Source: an uncultured Chiayiivirga sp.
GTDB taxonomy: Bacteria > Pseudomonadota > Gammaproteobacteria > Xanthomonadales > Xanthomonadaceae
Length of the DNA: 64,000 nucleotides
Assembly: GCA_934525595.1 (NCBI GenBank)
Contig: CAKSZJ010000001.1
Coordinates: 1 to 64,000, forward strand
Reading direction: 5' to 3'
Shown: one piece after another, positions 35,901 through 43,540 of the stretch
Layout of the letters: each line of letters opens with the position of its first letter
Position numbering within the stretch: position 1 is the stretch's first letter
Translations under genes and position numbers: made by a program
The notes under the pieces: model-generated
Database searches by the model: none
Told to the model about the DNA's origin: nothing
What the model saw: the letters and a program-made list of their open reading frames with translations, nothing else

Positions 35901-38900
35901 TCAATCGATGCGCACCTTCGAGGCGCCGGGAACGGCGCGCAGCGCGGTCAGGAGCTCGGGTTCCGCGCGCAGTCGAATGCCCTCATCGGTGTCGATGATG
36001 CCGCGCGCTCCCTCGGTCAGGATTTCGATCGACATCGGCGTGCGGCCGCCCTTCCAGCGCGACACGGCCTCCTGGAACGCGCTGGAGGCGTCCTGGACGG
36101 TGGCGTCCAGCGTCAGCCGCACGCGCTGTGCGTGCTGCCGAACCCAGCTGCTGACATCCCAGACCTGCCTGACCCGCATGCCCGTGCCGCCGCGGAAGCG
36201 ATCCTCGTGCAATTGCCCCTCCAGCAGCACGATGGCGTCGCGCACGAGCAGCTCTGCGCACTCCTGCAGCACGTCGGCATATACCGTGGCCTCGATTCGC
36301 CCGCCGCCGTCCTCGATGGAGAGAAAGGTGCGATCCGCGTTGCGCTGGTTGATCGCCACGATCTGGCCGATGAGGAGCGCCTGGGCGTCGCTGCCGCGCT
36401 TGAAGCGGCGCTGCTCCAGCGCGGCGTCCAGGCCATCGAGGGTGCAGGTGACGGCCTTGGCCACGAGCTCGCGCACCGGATCGACCGGGTGGCCGCTCAG
36501 GTAGAAGCCCAGGACGTCGCGCTCGCGGGCGAGTCGTTCTTCCAGCGACCACTCGGGCAGCGGATCGAACGGCGGGATGATCGGCGTCGGTTCCGCGCTC
36601 GCGCCGCCGAACAGGTCGACCTGGCCGGCCTCGTGGTCGCGTGCCAGCTGTTCGGTGGCGCGCAGGACGTCGGGCAGCTGTGCGCGCAGCGTCGCGCGAT
36701 TGGCGCCCAGGGCATCGGCCGCGCCGGCGTCGATGAGGGTTTCGTGGACCTTGCGGTTGACCCGCGGGCCGAGCCGCTGGCAGAAGTCGAGCAGGTCGCG
36801 GAACGGCCCGCCTTCGCCGCGGATGCGCTCGATCTCGCGGCAGGCGTTCTCGCCCGCACCGCGGATCGCGCCCAGGCCGTAGCGCAGGGTGCGTTCGTCC
36901 ACCGCGTGGAACAGGTAACCCGAGGCGTTCACGTCCGGCGGCAGCACGGTGAGCCCGAGCGCGCGGCTTTCGCGCAGGAACGTGATGACCTTGTCGGTGC
37001 TGTCCATGTCCGAGGACAGCACCGCGGCCATGAACTGTGCGGGATGGTGCGCCTTGAGCCAGGCGGTCTGGTAGCTGACCAGGGCATAGGCGGCGGCATG
37101 CGATTTGTTGAAGCCGTAGCCGGCGAACTTCTCCATCAGGTCGAAGATTTCGTCGGCGCGCGCGGCGTCGAGGCCGTTGCCTGAAGCGCCCTCGCGGAAG
37201 CGGATGCGCTCCTTCGCCATTTCCTCGGGCTTCTTCTTGCCCATGGCGCGGCGCAGCAGGTCGGCGCCGCCGAGCGAGTAGCCGCCCACGATCTGCGCCA
37301 TCTGCATCACCTGTTCCTGATAGACCATGATGCCGTAGGTCTCTTTCAGGATGGATTCCACGCGCGGGTCGGGATAGGTGATGTCCTCGCGCCCGTGCTT
37401 GCGCGCGACGAAGCTGGGAATCAGGTCCATCGGGCCGGGGCGGTAGAGCGACACCAGCGCGATGAGGTCTTCGAAGCGGTCCGGACGCGCATCCTTGAGC
37501 AGGCGCTGCATGCCGGGCGACTCGAACTGGAACACCGCCACGGTACGCGCCTGCGCGAACAGCTCGTAGGTGGCCTTGTCGTGCAGCGTGATGGCGGTGA
37601 TGTCGAGCGCTTCGCCGTCTTCGCCCCGGCGCGCGCGCTCGGCGTTGATCGCCTTGACTGTCCAGTCGATCACGGTGAGGTTGCGCAGGCCGAGGAAGTC
37701 GAACTTCACCAGTCCCACCGCCTCGACGTCGTCCTTGTCGAACTGGGTCACCACGCTGCGGTGCGCCTCGGCCTTGCCCGGGGGCTCGGCGAAGAGTGGG
37801 CTGTAGTCCGTCAGTGGCCCCGGCGCGATCACCACGCCGCCGGCGTGCTTGCCGGCGTTGCGGGCAAGGTCTTCGAGCTTGAGCGCCAGGTCGATCAGGT
37901 CACGGACGTCGTCCTTGGTCTGATAGAGCTCGATCAGCTCGGGGGAGGCCAGCTCGGCGTTTTCCGCGGCTTTCCTGCTCGTTCCCAGGGCGTCCGCCAG
38001 GCCGATCCCGAGCACGTTCGGGATGAGCTTGGCGATGGTGTCGACGAAGCCGTATCCCAGGCCCATGATGCGGCCGCAGTCGCGGATCACGCCCTTGGCC
38101 GCCATCGTGCCGTAGGTGATGATCTGGCTGACGTGGTCGCGGCCGTACTTTTCCGCCACGTAGTCGATCACCCGGTCGCGTCCGTCGGTGCAGAAGTCGA
38201 CGTCGAAGTCGGGCATCGAGACGCGTTCGGGGTTGAGGAAGCGTTCGAACAGCAGGCCGTAGGCCAGAGGGTCGATGTCGGTGATGCGCAGCGACCAGGC
38301 CACCAGCGAGCCGGCGCCCGAGCCGCGTCCCGGACCGACCGGAATGCCGTTGCGCTTGGCCCAGTTGATGAAGTCGGCCACGATCAGGAAGTAACCGGGA
38401 AAGCCCATGCGGCAGATCACGTCCAGCTCGGTTTCCAGCCGCGTCTCGTAGGCCTCGCGGGTCAGGCCGCGGGACAGGGGCTGGCTTGCGAGGCGCTGCG
38501 CCAGGCCGCGGCGGCTTTCCTCGGCGATCCACGAATCGGCGTCGTGCCCGCCGGGCACCGGAAACTCGGGCAGGACGTACTTGCCGAGCGTCAGGGTGAG
38601 GGTGCAGCGGCGGGCGATTTCCACGGTGTTTTCGAGCGCGCCGGGAAGGTCGGCGAACAGCGCCACCATCTCCTCGGGCGAGCGCAGGAACTGTTCGGCG
38701 CTGTAGTCGCGCGGGCGGCGCGAGTCGCCCAGCACCCGCCCGGTCGCGATGCACACGCGCGCCTCGTGGGCGTCGAAATCGCTGGCGTCGAGGAAGCGCG
38801 TGTCGTTGCTCGCCACCACGGGGCAGTCGAGTCGCGCGGCGAGCCGCAGGGCGGCAGGTTCGAACAGGCGCTCGGCCTCCCGTCCGGTGCGCGTGAGTTC

Positions 38901-39395
38901 GAGGTAGAAGCGGTCGCCGAAGGTGTGCTGCCATTGCGCCAGGCGCCGCTCGGCCTCTTCCTCGCGGCCTTCCACCAGGCATTGGCCCACGTCGCTGCCC
39001 GGGCCGGCAAGCACGATGAGGCCGTGCGGATCGTCGCAGAGCCAGTCGCGCGTGATCACCACGTGATCGCCGCGGTGGCCGTCCTGGTAGCCGCGCGAAA
39101 GCAGGCGCGAGAGGCTGCGATAGCCGGCCTGCTCCTGGCAAAGAAGGGTGAGCCGCGCCGGCTGCTTGAGGTCCGGGTCTTCCATCCAGACATCCGCGCC
39201 GACGATGGGCTTGATGCCGGCCTTCTCCGCCGCGCGATAGAACTTCACCAGGGCGAACAGGTTGCTCTGGTCGGTGATCGCCACCGCCGCCATGCCCAGT
39301 TCGACGCAGCGTCGCACCAGCGCGTCGATGCGGATCGTCGAATCGACCAGCGAGTATTCGCTGTGCAGGTGCAGATGGACGAAACGGGGCTGCAT
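35901..39395 (-). CDS. dnaE: DNA polymerase III alpha subunit
   Basis: The catalytic subunit of the replicative polymerase has 1164 residues, the usual length for the DnaE1 group. The PHP domain is at the N-terminus (FVHLHLHSEYSLVDS). The polymerase palm carries the acidic motif PDFDVDF (about residues 395-401) and the block VGPGRGSGAGSLV. A helix-hairpin-helix region and an OB-fold follow. All motifs expected for an active polymerase are present. It is transcribed toward nuoN. The upstream neighbour, 95 bases away, is an exoD-family gene on the same strand. Confidence 0.97.
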   Translation of the reverse strand: MQPRFVHLHLHSEYSLVDSTIRIDALVRRCVELGMAAVAITDQSNLFALVKFYRAAEKAGIKPIVGADVWMEDPDLKQPARLTLLCQEQAGYRSLSRLLSRGYQDGHRGDHVVITRDWLCDDPHGLIVLAGPGSDVGQCLVEGREEEAERRLAQWQHTFGDRFYLELTRTGREAERLFEPAALRLAARLDCPVVASNDTRFLDASDFDAHEARVCIATGRVLGDSRRPRDYSAEQFLRSPEEMVALFADLPGALENTVEIARRCTLTLTLGKYVLPEFPVPGGHDADSWIAEESRRGLAQRLASQPLSRGLTREAYETRLETELDVICRMGFPGYFLIVADFINWAKRNGIPVGPGRGSGAGSLVAWSLRITDIDPLAYGLLFERFLNPERVSMPDFDVDFCTDGRDRVIDYVAEKYGRDHVSQIITYGTMAAKGVIRDCGRIMGLGYGFVDTIAKLIPNVLGIGLADALGTSRKAAENAELASPELIELYQTKDDVRDLIDLALKLEDLARNAGKHAGGVVIAPGPLTDYSPLFAEPPGKAEAHRSVVTQFDKDDVEAVGLVKFDFLGLRNLTVIDWTVKAINAERARRGEDGEALDITAITLHDKATYELFAQARTVAVFQFESPGMQRLLKDARPDRFEDLIALVSLYRPGPMDLIPSFVARKHGREDITYPDPRVESILKETYGIMVYQEQVMQMAQIVGGYSLGGADLLRRAMGKKKPEEMAKERIRFREGASGNGLDAARADEIFDLMEKFAGYGFNKSHAAAYALVSYQTAWLKAHHPAQFMAAVLSSDMDSTDKVITFLRESRALGLTVLPPDVNASGYLFHAVDERTLRYGLGAIRGAGENACREIERIRGEGGPFRDLLDFCQRLGPRVNRKVHETLIDAGAADALGANRATLRAQLPDVLRATEQLARDHEAGQVDLFGGASAEPTPIIPPFDPLPEWSLEERLARERDVLGFYLSGHPVDPVRELVAKAVTCTLDGLDAALEQRRFKRGSDAQALLIGQIVAINQRNADRTFLSIEDGGGRIEATVYADVLQECAELLVRDAIVLLEGQLHEDRFRGGTGMRVRQVWDVSSWVRQHAQRVRLTLDATVQDASSAFQEAVSRWKGGRTPMSIEILTEGARGIIDTDEGIRLRAEPELLTALRAVPGASKVRID

Positions 39396-39490
39396 CGGGC
39401 CTGGATCGGTGCGGGTGAATGGGCCAGCCTAGTGCCTGCCTCCGGCAGGCGACAAGGCTTGACGGCGCGTGCCGCAGCTGCCGCGTGCGC

Positions 39491-40123
39491 TCAGCCTTCG
39501 AGCCAGCCGGAGATCAGCTCGAAGGCGCCTCCCGACAGCGCGATCCAGGTGGCGATCATCGCCCAGCCCAGCACCCATGCGATCAGCAGGAGCGCGCCGT
39601 CGCGCTCGATGATCGCGATGGCGTAGGCGAGGATCAGCAGCGCGAAGGGATAGTTGGTCAGCGGGATGGGCAGGGCCAGCAGGATGCCGAGCCCCACCAG
39701 CTGGAGTCCGGTGAATGCGTGCGCCACGACGTTTCGGGTCAGGGCGCTCAGTCGCGGACGGCAGAGGCGCTCCAGGCGCGCGAATACCGGCCGCATCCGG
39801 GTGGCGAAGCGCGCCAGGGTTGCGCGCCGGATCGTGCGGCGCTTCGCGCGCTGCGGCAGCCAGGGCGTACGCAGCGCCAGGAGCATTTCCAGCCCCAGGA
39901 TGCTCACCAGCGGGCCGGAGATCGAGCCTGCGCCGATCGGAAGCGGGATGAAGGCCGGCAGGAGCACCAGCATCAGCAGGACGCCGTAGGCGCGGTCGCG
40001 GAAGGTTTCGACGATTTCGCCGAGCGGGATGGCCTCGCCCGAGGTGCGGCGGACCAGTTCGAACAGCAGGCTGCTGGTGCGGATCGCGTCGCCGGTGGGC
40101 GCGGGAGGCGGCACCTGGCTCAC
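39491..40123 (-). CDS. ExoD-family membrane protein
   Basis: The 210-residue protein matches the exopolysaccharide synthesis ExoD family. It has a soluble N-terminal part (about 1-50), a first hydrophobic block with the signature LPAFIPLPIGAGSISGP, a basic loop, and three further membrane segments. ExoD was linked to polysaccharide production and alkali resistance in rhizobia; its molecular role is unknown. The ATG overlaps the stop of the upstream CBS/CorC gene by four bases, so both are made from one transcript. Confidence 0.82.
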   Translation of the reverse strand: MSQVPPPAPTGDAIRTSSLLFELVRRTSGEAIPLGEIVETFRDRAYGVLLMLVLLPAFIPLPIGAGSISGPLVSILGLEMLLALRTPWLPQRAKRRTIRRATLARFATRMRPVFARLERLCRPRLSALTRNVVAHAFTGLQLVGLGILLALPIPLTNYPFALLILAYAIAIIERDGALLLIAWVLGWAMIATWIALSGGAFELISGWLEG

Positions 40124-41418
40124 TCCGTGGTGCTGCCTTCCGGTAGCGGCGCCAGTCGCTGGATCAGCAGTTTGTCCACGCGCGCGCCGTCCAGGTCAAC
40201 CACCTCGATGCGCCAGGTGGCGTGGGTGAAGGATTCGCCCGCCGCCGGGATGCGTCCGAACCGGGACACCACCATTCCGGCCGCGGTGTTGAAGTCGTGC
40301 TCGTCCTCGCCCGGCAGCGTCGCCAGTCCGAGAAGCTCGCGAAGGTCTTCCGAGCCCAGACCGCCGTCGACCAGCCAGCTGCCGTCGTCGCGCGCCACCA
40401 CCAGTGCGTCGGCGTCGGCGTCGTCCTCCTGCTGATAGATTTGCCCGATCACCGCGCCGAGCAGGTCGTCCAGCGTGACCAGACCTTGCAGGTCGCCGTA
40501 TTCGTCGACGACCAGGGCCATGTGGGTGCCTTCGTCCCGGAAGGTCTCCAGCAAGGTGGTGGCGCGGGTGGATTCACTGACGAAGGTGGGCGCCAGCAAT
40601 TCGCCGAAGAGATCGGGATGCGCCCCGGCGGAAAGCAGGCGGGCCAGGGAACGCGTTTCCAGGATGCCCACGACGTCGTTGTCCGAGCCGCGATAGACCG
40701 GATAGCGCGAATAGGGGTTTTCGCGCAGCACCTGCAGGTTTTCCTCGCGCGTGCCGTGCAGGTCCAGCCAGGCGATCCGCGGGCGCGGCGTCATCAGGTT
40801 TTCGGCGGTGCGGTCACCCAGACGCAGCACGCGGTCGAGCAGCGCGCGATCCTGCGTGTCGGTCGCGTTGTTCCGGGCAGCCTCCGCCGCTGCGCGCGCT
40901 GCCGGCGCAGAGGCGGATACATCGGGCGCTCCCTGTGCCTGTGCGCCGGTTCGCGCGACCGGCCAAGGCATGGCGTCGCGCAGCTGCAGCAGCGCCGCCA
41001 GCGGATAGGCCGCCCATCGCGCGAAGGTTTCGGGCGTCCGGCGTGCCGCCCGGCGCGGAATGAGATCGCCGAGGATGAGTGTCGCAAGCGCCGCGAGCAG
41101 GGCGCCGAGCGCCACGCCGAGGCACTGGGCGGCAAGCGGCTGGATGCCCCAGGCCTGCAGTGCGACGGCAATCCGCGGTCCGAGCAGCACGCCGCCGGTT
41201 GCGCCGATCAGGGCGTCGACCAGGAGCAGGCCGCTGCGCAGCAGCGGCGCGGTGCGTTCCGGTTGTCCGAGCAGGCGCAGGGCCAGCCGCGCGCCGCGGT
41301 TTCGGGAGGCCATCTGGCGCAGCGTGGCGCGGCGCGTCCAGGCCAGGGATCTGTCGGCGAGAAGCAGGGCGCCGCGAGTGGGAATCAACAGGAGGAGAGC
41401 GAATAATTCGGGGATCAT
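40120..41418 (-). CDS. CNNM/CBS/CorC-HlyC membrane protein
   Basis: The preferred ATG at 41418 gives 432 residues (MIPELFALLLLIPTRGALLL); a GTG at 41436 would add six. The N-terminal half is a four-helix CNNM-type membrane domain. It is followed by a CBS pair (NLMTPRPRIAWLDL through VDEYGDLQGLVTLDDLLGAVIG) and a C-terminal CorC/HlyC domain (VDGGLGSEDLRELLG to VVDLDGARVDKLLIQ). Relatives are linked to magnesium or cobalt efflux and are often misnamed hemolysins. It is coupled to the exoD-family gene downstream. The 280-base gap to the divergent DUF47 gene must hold both promoters. Confidence 0.85.
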   Translation of the reverse strand: MIPELFALLLLIPTRGALLLADRSLAWTRRATLRQMASRNRGARLALRLLGQPERTAPLLRSGLLLVDALIGATGGVLLGPRIAVALQAWGIQPLAAQCLGVALGALLAALATLILGDLIPRRAARRTPETFARWAAYPLAALLQLRDAMPWPVARTGAQAQGAPDVSASAPAARAAAEAARNNATDTQDRALLDRVLRLGDRTAENLMTPRPRIAWLDLHGTREENLQVLRENPYSRYPVYRGSDNDVVGILETRSLARLLSAGAHPDLFGELLAPTFVSESTRATTLLETFRDEGTHMALVVDEYGDLQGLVTLDDLLGAVIGQIYQQEDDADADALVVARDDGSWLVDGGLGSEDLRELLGLATLPGEDEHDFNTAAGMVVSRFGRIPAAGESFTHATWRIEVVDLDGARVDKLLIQRLAPLPEGSTTE

Positions 41419-41616
41419 GGAGGACCGGTTGCGCACCGGTACGAGGTGTCATGACGGGGTGGCCGCGTGCCGCAGGGCGCGGGTGGGCCGGGTGCCACTA
41501 TGCTACAGCCGGGCGCGCGCGATGGCGATATCTGTTCCAGGGCGTGCCTGCCCTGCGGCCGGCGCTGCCGGAAGGGTGCGGAGACGTTCTTGTGCACTGC
41601 AGCGCAAGGGCAGGGT

Positions 41617-41622
41617 AAAATG
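41617..41622 (+). promoter_or_regulatory. Candidate -10 element for the DUF47-pit operon
   Basis: A TAAAAT hexamer, rare in this GC-rich DNA, lies about 77 bases upstream of the DUF47 ATG. The best -35 nearby (TTGTGC) is 20 bases away, longer than ideal. No clear Pho box is visible. Confidence 0.3.
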
Positions 41623-41698
41623 CGCCGTGCCGAGTGCGCGCGGCTGGACTGGTCGGAACTGCGCCTCGCCCCTCTCCTTCATCCAGGCGGCTACCGAT

Positions 41699-42325
41699 AT
41701 GTTTTCGCTGCAAACCATCTTCGGCAAGGGCGATCTTTTTTATGGGCTTCTGGAGGCCGCCGCGGAAGCGGCCGTGCAGAGCGCCGACGCGCTGCAGCGT
41801 CTGGTCAAGGACCACGGGGTCGAGGCCACGCTGACCGACTTCAAGCTGGCGCGCGAACGCGAGAAGGATGTCTCCGAGAAGATCAGCCAGGCCCTGGTGG
41901 ATACCTTCATCACGCCGCTGGAACGCGAGGACATCGAGGCGCTGGGGAACGCGATCTATCGCATTCCCAAGACCATCGAGAAGTTCGCCGACCGCTACGC
42001 GCTGGCCGGCGAAAAGCTGCACCGGATCGAGTTCGGGCCGCGCGCGGCCATGCTCAAGGAGGCGGCCGAGCTGGTGCTGGAAATGGTCCGCGTACTGCCC
42101 AAGATGCGGCTGGAACAGATGAAACGCCTGCACGATCGCCTGCGCAACGTCGAGGCGGAGGCCGACCGGCTGATGCTGGAAACCTATCGCGAGATCTACT
42201 CGGGCATGCACGATGGTCTGGAGATCCTGCTGATCAAGGACTTCTTCGAGCTGCTGGAGAAGGCCATCGACCGCTGCCGCGAAGCCGGAGTGGTGTGTTA
42301 CCAGATCGTGCTCAAGCACTCCTGA
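41699..42325 (+). CDS. DUF47 family protein, accessory to phosphate transport
   Basis: From the ATG at 41699 the product is 208 residues (MFSLQTIFGKGDLFYGLLE). It is an all-helical, PhoU-like protein of the DUF47 family, rich in Glu and Arg in its second half. These genes stand almost always before a Pit-type phosphate transporter, as here, ten bases upstream of pit. They are thought to regulate the transporter or phosphate signalling. The frame remains open further upstream, but that part lacks homology and overlaps the divergent promoter region. Confidence 0.88.
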   Translation: MFSLQTIFGKGDLFYGLLEAAAEAAVQSADALQRLVKDHGVEATLTDFKLAREREKDVSEKISQALVDTFITPLEREDIEALGNAIYRIPKTIEKFADRYALAGEKLHRIEFGPRAAMLKEAAELVLEMVRVLPKMRLEQMKRLHDRLRNVEAEADRLMLETYREIYSGMHDGLEILLIKDFFELLEKAIDRCREAGVVCYQIVLKHS

Positions 42326-42335
42326 GGCCGCCGCC

Positions 42336-43463
42336 GTGCTGACCCTGGTCCTTCTGGTGGTGCTGCTGGCGCTGGTGTTCGAGTACATCAACGGCTTCCA
42401 CGATACGGCGAACTCGATCGCCACGGTGGTTGCCACCAAGGTGCTGTCGCCCTCCCAGGCCATTGCCATGGCCGCGGGCATGAACCTCATCGGCGCGCTC
42501 GCCGGTACCGCGGTGGCCAAGACCATCGCCTCGGGCCTGATCGACGCGCAGGTGGTCGAGGTCACCTCGCAGGTGCTGATCTGCACGCTGTCGGGCGCGA
42601 TCGTGTGGAACCTCATCACCTGGTACTTCGGACTACCCTCGTCCAGCTCGCATGCCCTCATCGGCGGCCTGTGCGGCGCGGCGCTGGGCGCCTCGCAAAC
42701 CAATTGGCACTCCATCCTCTGGTCGATTCCCGCCGATCCCTGGTGGAAGGGCGGCGGCCTGCTCTGGAAGGTGATCGTGCCGATGATCAGTTCGCCGGTG
42801 GCGGGATTCGTCATGGGATTCCTGGCGATGGGCGTACTTTTCGCGATCATCGCCGGCATGGCACGCAGCGGCGGCTGGCTTTCGCGCGTGGCGCGGCCGC
42901 GCTGGGTGAACGGATTCTTCGGCAAGGCGCAGATTGCCTCTGCCGGCTACATGGGCTTCGCACACGGCATGAACGATGCGCAGAAGACCATGGGCATCAT
43001 CGCGCTGGCCCTGGTGAGCGCGCAGTCGGTCGGCACGCTGGACAACCTGCCCGACTGGCTCGCCTTCCTGCACCCCTCGCCGGAGGCGCTGGCGCACGGC
43101 GACATCGACACCTGGATCAAGTTTGCCTGCGCCATCACGATGGCGGCCGGTACCGCAGCGGGCGGCTGGCGGATCATCCGCACCATGGGCCACAAGATGG
43201 TCAAGCTGCATCCCATCCACGGCTTTGCCGCGGAAACCAGCGCGGCCACCGTCATCACCCTGGCGTCCTCGCTCGGCATCCCGGTGTCCACCACCCACAA
43301 CATTTCCTCGGCGATCATGGGCGTGGGCACCGCCAAGCGCTTGAACGCGGTGAAGTGGAGCATCGTGGAGCGCATGATCTGGGCCTGGGTGCTGACCCTG
43401 CCGGCCGCCGGCGGCGTGGCCTATCTCATGATCGAACTGTTCCGCGCGCTGGGCTGGAGCTGA
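42336..43463 (+). CDS. pit: Pit-type inorganic phosphate transporter
   Basis: A GTG start gives a 375-residue polytopic membrane protein with the two PiT family signatures, GFHDTANSIATVVATKVL near the N-terminus and FAHGMNDAQKTMGIIALAL in the second half. The family imports metal-phosphate with protons, or with sodium. Only about ten bases separate it from the DUF47 gene, so the two are co-translated. Two strong GC hairpins follow its stop (43476-43540). Confidence 0.93.
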   Translation: MLTLVLLVVLLALVFEYINGFHDTANSIATVVATKVLSPSQAIAMAAGMNLIGALAGTAVAKTIASGLIDAQVVEVTSQVLICTLSGAIVWNLITWYFGLPSSSSHALIGGLCGAALGASQTNWHSILWSIPADPWWKGGGLLWKVIVPMISSPVAGFVMGFLAMGVLFAIIAGMARSGGWLSRVARPRWVNGFFGKAQIASAGYMGFAHGMNDAQKTMGIIALALVSAQSVGTLDNLPDWLAFLHPSPEALAHGDIDTWIKFACAITMAAGTAAGGWRIIRTMGHKMVKLHPIHGFAAETSAATVITLASSLGIPVSTTHNISSAIMGVGTAKRLNAVKWSIVERMIWAWVLTLPAAGGVAYLMIELFRALGWS

Positions 43464-43475
43464 CGCCCAGGCGCG

Positions 43476-43540
43476 CCGCGCCGATGTGCCGGCGCGGCGG
43501 AACGCGGGCTATCGGCCGGCCGGTTCGACCGCCGGCCGAT
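43476..43540. terminator. Pair of GC hairpins between convergent pit and M14 peptidase genes
   Basis: CCGCGCCG-ATGTGC-CGGCGCGG spans 43476-43497. ATCGGCCGGC...GCCGGCCGAT (10-bp stem, 10-base loop) spans 43511-43540. The second overlaps the last codons of the minus-strand peptidase gene. Neither has a T-run, so they would work as Rho-assisted or structural stops in both directions. Confidence 0.45.

Noticed and set aside
37395..39626. A 743-codon plus-strand open frame opposite dnaE
   Set aside because: Antisense to the conserved polymerase gene; no domain and no ribosome binding site.
41060..41698. Upstream extension of the DUF47 frame
   Set aside because: It overlaps the divergent CNNM/CorC gene and has no homology; the DUF47 family begins at the ATG at 41699.
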